Assembly: GCF_032062135.1 (NCBI RefSeq)
Contig: NC_092864.1
Span: 23,049,493-23,113,492, forward strand
DNA length: 64,000 bases
Direction of reading: 5' to 3'
Source: Pyxicephalus adspersus
Lineage: Eukaryota; Chordata; Amphibia; Anura; Pyxicephalidae
The notes beneath the pieces are model-generated. The model made no database searches, was not told the DNA's origin, and saw nothing but the letters and a program-made list of their open reading frames with translations. This document shows, piece after piece, positions 59,640 through 64,000 of the stretch (positions are counted from its first letter, which is position 1; each line of letters starts with the position of its first letter). The position numbers were made by a program, and so were the translations under genes.

Positions 59640-60299
59640 TGGAAAAAAGGGTACTTTTCCTCCAATACGCTGGCCAATAAAAAAATAGCCTCCTAACCAT
59701 CTATTTTGCCAGCTCACATACTGCACTCAGTGTTTGTGCAATGTGTCTCCATTGTGCCAAGCCTCTAGTTCTGTGGGCTAGATCCTGTTCACCTGGTGCC
59801 TAATTCATTTTTTTTCTCTGGCCAGCTCCTGCGTTAACCCCTTGTTGTCCAGTCTGTTTGTTCCCAGTCAACTCCCCTGTGCTGTTCCAGTATTTCTGTC
59901 TGTGGATATCCCTGTGTCACCTGTGCCTCCTGTTGCTTCCAGTGTCTTCTGTGTTTCCTGTGCCCGCAGTGGCCCCTGTGTCACTAGTGTCTGTCTCCTT
60001 GATCCCTGGCAGTTGACCTCTGGCATGTGACCTGACCTCTCTTGCTTGCTGCCTGCCTCGACCCTGGCTTTCCTCGACTATCTTTCTGCATTGTGATTTG
60101 GTACTGTGTTTTGCCCATCTTGGTGTACCCAAGGACCCCAACCTGGCAGTAACCTGCGGCGCAACATCCTCACCATCAGAGGCTCTGGAGAAAACCTGGT
60201 TACTGCTTGGACTCTGCACCTTGGCCCTTCCCAGTGCTCACACCACCTCCATTCAAGCCGTAGCACCCCCTAGTGGTCCTGTTTCTCCATGCGTGACAA
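59640..60299 (+). mobile_element. LTR-like dispersed repeat, copy 2 (5' truncated)
   Basis: Colinear with 2720-3335 over about 600 bp (aatagcctcctaaccatc, ccccttgttgtccagtctg, cctgacctctcttgcttgct, tgcctcgaccctggc, caacctggcagtaacc). It extends past copy 1 to caccccctagtggtcctg and terminal cgtgaca (60293-60299). The 5' TGTCAC end seen in copy 1 is absent. Frames of 62-100 codons here are composition artefacts. Confidence 0.6.
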
Positions 60300-60309
60300 T
60301 TAGTCTTTT

Positions 60310-60330
60310 TTATTATTATTATTATTAATA
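60310..60330 (+). repeat. (ATT)n microsatellite
   Basis: Six to seven ATT units directly after the LTR-like copy. Confidence 0.85.
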
Positions 60331-63300
60331 GGAAGTCAGGTTTGGGCTGCTGCTTTATTCTTCAAATAGATAAAAGAGTATATAAACCTTCCAGGTAAAA
60401 TAAAGGTCAAAATATAAAAACAAAAACAAAACCCAGCTCAATTCACCTTTAAGTAGAAGAAAGTATTCTTAATAATTATTGCAACATCTTCTTAGAAGAA
60501 TCCCTTCAACACTTCATATAAAATTTGATCTGACTTTTCTCAAAGTCAAAAAAGTCAAAGGTTAATCCCACCCCCGAGCTGAACCTCAAAATGGGAAAGA
60601 GACTTTCCCATTTTTTTGTTAAGTGTTGGGAGGCTGAGTTTAGCTTTGCTAGGGGCTGCTTAGCTGCACAGAGAACACTTTAACACATAATAAAAATATT
60701 TCAGGCATCACAAGGTGTGTTTTTTAGTTTGTTGCCTTCATCTGACACGGCTCCCTTTAATTAGGAGTTCTTGTATTTGACAATTTACAGAATTACAGCC
60801 TTTTAGTAAGCTCTGATGATACTTCAATTCAATTGCCAAATATCTTCCTCTTAAGTCTGAGCCATGTATAACTTACTTTAATTCCAGAAAACCCAGATGG
60901 GGAATTTATGTATGTGAAGGTGCCACATCACAATACTTTTATCTGCACATTTATACAACTATTTCCTTTTAAATCCAGCCAAAGATTAAGTTGATTTTTA
61001 CTCAGCATTTTGAAACCCATGGTGTTAATAGTCATCTGTAGATAGTCATCATTCTTTGTGAGTTAGCCTTAAAGCTCACACGTGGATATATATAGAACTA
61101 TTTGTTTTACTTGTGTTCCCTAAATAGAATTTACCAATTGAACCGGAAACCAATTAAATTGTTCTGTGTACATTTTAGAGTACTTTTTCAAACCATTTTT
61201 TAGGGAACCAGTGCAGATTTGAATCCCCATTCTTTTTTTAGGTTATAATAGTGCAACCCTAAATCTCGGTGATAAATTCTTCCAGTGACTTATATTCTCT
61301 CCTTATCAGAGCTGATAAAGCTGATAAGTAGAAAAGACAGCAATACAGCCTGACCACTAGACAATCATATCCATATTGACAGGAAATAATAATAAACAAC
61401 AGTGGGAAACAACGCTGCACTAACAGCTTGAGTGTGCATGACGATGCTTGGAATGTGATCTATCATAGAGCATTGATGAATGAGTGCAGGAAGCACATAT
61501 CTTTACTAAGGAAAATTATATTTTAAAGTATTTCTATTTTAAAAACTCGTACAACTTATAGCATCATAAAAAAAAGGATTGGACTTTTATTCCTGGTTTT
61601 TTAAATGTAGCAAAGCTGGGCACAATGGACATGACTGTTTGTAACCTGACTAGGTCTGCAACTATGTCGATAAAAGTAATAGTCAGTGCAAAGTTAAAAA
61701 TTAAAAATACCCTGCAAGTTTAGGAAAATAGCTGTCAGTCTGCCAAATGTCAGATGTCCTCTTGTTTGACTGACAATACACTGTTTTCCAGACTGAGAGT
61801 GGTGTTGGTCCTACTACTTTAAGCCTGAACCAATTGGACTCAACGTACCCCCACAAGGGCATTACTTAATGTTTATTATTTACCTATATTCTTTATTTGT
61901 GAATTATTGTCAACATTTTTGAAAGATGAATAAAAATTGCCTGTAATTTTTCACATTATGTATTGAACTTATTGCCACTCAGAACCCCCCCCCCTACACA
62001 CACACTTTCAGCCTATTCTTTACTGGGTTACACCTCTTATATTTTCATATTATTTGGGGGTCTGGGCAAAACTAAATACAGGGAATACTACTACTCCCTC
62101 CCCTTTCTTTCCAAACGTCTATGTTTGCCTTTGCGTTGCCCTGTTGACTAAATACCTTGCTCTGGTTACACTCCTATCTACTGTCATCTGCTCAAGTGTG
62201 CTGGGACCAAAGCCCCTGAGCCATCTGCAGCAAAACCCATTATTCTGTGCAGGGTAATCTGATGAACGTTCAGGAAGTTTCTTGAATTCTGCACCTTGGC
62301 TCACACCTCAAACAAACAAGCAGATAGCACAGAGGATCACTCAGTGACAGCGGCCATGACGCCTGCTCTACAACATGGACATTATTAATCCTGTAGCCTG
62401 GATAATATACCATTGAGTAGCGCAAATTTACAAATTAGACTCCTTGAGATAACACCTGAAGAGTGTTTGGGTTAATAGGAACCCACAAACTTTTGACATG
62501 AGCCACACATTTTTTTTTTTAGCTTGTTGAACAGATGTAACCCTTTTTAGGGAATAATAAATAAACTAAAAAGACACCATATAAGAGGTCATTGTTCACA
62601 TTCAAACATAAACTGAAGATAATTAACTGAGAGCTTTCAGAGTTTTTCATAGGTTTAAAATATACAGTTCCCAAGATACTTGAAAAGCATATGGCAGAAT
62701 CCCTCTTACACTAACATGTCCCTTTTATTACCATGCGTGCAATATGTAGCATATACTTCCAATTCCAATGACAGCTTAAGAAATGTAAAGTGCTTCTCTA
62801 TATTTTCTTGTGCTGATTCTTCTGCCACAAAGTACTTAAATCATAGCAAATGTGCTTTGGGGGAAACAGCAATTCTTTAAGATTTCTTTTTACTAAGCTA
62901 AATTATTTTCCCTTTCTCCTCTCTAAGCTTAAGCCAGCAGGCAGTTCCATAATTTTTCCATAATACTTTAACACAAGTTTCTGTCTCCCTCTATTTAATC
63001 TATAAGAACAACTGAAATAAAAGACAGGATGAAGAAGAGGTAAGAGAAAAAAATACTGCAGAAATATTAGATGAGAAGGAAAGACGTCATGTAAACTTCA
63101 CAGATGGTTTTATGGTTTGCTTGAAGCATTTAGAATCTAAGTGTTATGAAATACATCATTCTCAAATCATCAATGAATCAGCACTGAGCTTCTGTACTTA
63201 GCTGTACTTTGACAACTTTGCTTAAGGACAAATGAAAAATACTGTTGAAAATCCATGCTACTTTGATTCAATACAATTTCAAGGAGCTTGGAAAAACTAT

Positions 63301-63793
63301 CAGAAGTAGTTCTGTCATCCGGATTATGTTTGATTTAGGGACAGCTATCAGGAGAGACATATAGAGATTGCCATTACTAGTCACCTTCTGAAAATGTAAA
63401 GATACTGTTGAAACATAGACCTTATAGTTGGAGTTTTCTGCTTATATTTTTCCTTTATTGTTTATTCTTTCCCTCTCGTTAACATTCTAATGACATTTTT
63501 TAATGAAAACCTAATATTAAAGCCATAATTGGGTTGTTATGCTTCTCAATGCAATCTAGGCAAATCATTGCTGGTGGGAAAGGTTGGCAAGAAGCTTATT
63601 ATAGAGTCAGAAATGTAGAACCGGATGGCATTTGATGATTTTAGTAACCTTCCAGTCCCTTTTTAGTATAAAGAGCTCTATTTTCTCAATAAAGAGCTCT
63701 ATGTATTGCACCAATTGACCAGCTTTAAGAACTGACCGTTTCTTTAGACTAAAGTTTTACCATAATCATGTAACAATAGTGTCACCATGTCCC
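60331..63793. other. Intergenic, nothing recognised
   Basis: No transposon ends or genes were found. Frames at 61963-62257 (62-67 codons) and 62680-62880 (66 codons) have no domain. Repeat-free balanced patches near 62880-63000 could be conserved noncoding sequence but are not called. Confidence 0.4.
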
Positions 63794-63810
63794 AAAAAAA
63801 AAAAAAAAAA
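63794..63810 (+). repeat. A17 homopolymer
   Basis: Seventeen A after tgtccc. No SINE or LINE body was recognised upstream, so I do not call a retrotransposon tail. Confidence 0.9.
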
Positions 63811-64000
63811 TCAAACACCACAAACTAAATTGGTGACACTCATTTTGTGTACCAGGATATGCAAGCTATAGGAAAAACATATACTCCAACCAACCAAGAG
63901 ACAGAAGACATTGACAACAGTATGCCCCTGTGCAGAACTGACTAGGGGCCCATTTGCTAAACTGATTTGGACCCCTCTGGGAGTTCCTTTTTGGCTGAAG

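Overview
The window reads as vertebrate, non-genic nuclear DNA. It is AT-rich and CpG-poor, has no exon that I can support, and carries many decayed DNA transposons, SINE-like copies, simple repeats and foldback elements. Several repeat types match what I remember from frog genomes: a foldback MITE at 22750-22974, a SINE with an (AAT)n tail, and hAT elements with TAGAGATGAG ends. A frog, possibly a ranoid, is the likely source; this is inference from recalled repeat types, not a search.

The centre of interest is a 4.65 kb hAT-superfamily element at 25641-30295. It is inserted inside a SINE-like copy and flanked by a perfect 8-bp target duplication (gacatgac). Read on the minus strand from its right end, it holds: a promoter-like cluster (CCAAT, CRE-like, TATA) near 30050-30105; an array of about 23 copies of a 74-bp repeat in two subtypes; a decayed N-terminal transposase region with an acidic segment and a BED zinc finger; and, where the catalytic part should follow, about 445 bp of sense-strand 28S ribosomal RNA sequence (26379-26686 and 26764-26900). 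The 28S segment is split by a 77-bp copy of the element's own subterminal repeat. Capture of part of the large-subunit rRNA gene by a hAT element is the most unusual observation here.

Left of this element (1-25.4 kb) lie copies of a dispersed repeat with a 31-bp minisatellite motif, two foldback MITEs, a MITE with GGCTA..GTACACACG ends, an LTR-like repeat copy, a composite GC-richer repeat at 6.1-7.4 kb and an 88-bp tandem duplication. Right of it (30.4-64 kb) lie a (TA)n tract, two different Tc1-like transposase pseudogenes (31.9-33.0 kb plus strand, 54.8-55.2 kb minus strand), further SINE-like copies, a MITE at 43.7 kb, a promoter-bearing repeat at 46.2-46.7 kb, a 0.8 kb expansion of the 31-bp minisatellite at 51.5-52.3 kb, a pogo/Tigger-like and a hAT nonautonomous element side by side at 55.97-56.89 kb, and a second LTR-like copy at 59.6-60.3 kb.

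Some stretches free of repeats (about 3.9-4.3, 13.9-14.0, 36.3-36.5, 37.7-38.3, 44.3-44.7 and 48.8-49.0 kb) look like conserved noncoding elements of a gene desert, but that is only an impression and needs alignment. Open reading frames in the window are short and, apart from transposon remnants, show no sign of being genes.
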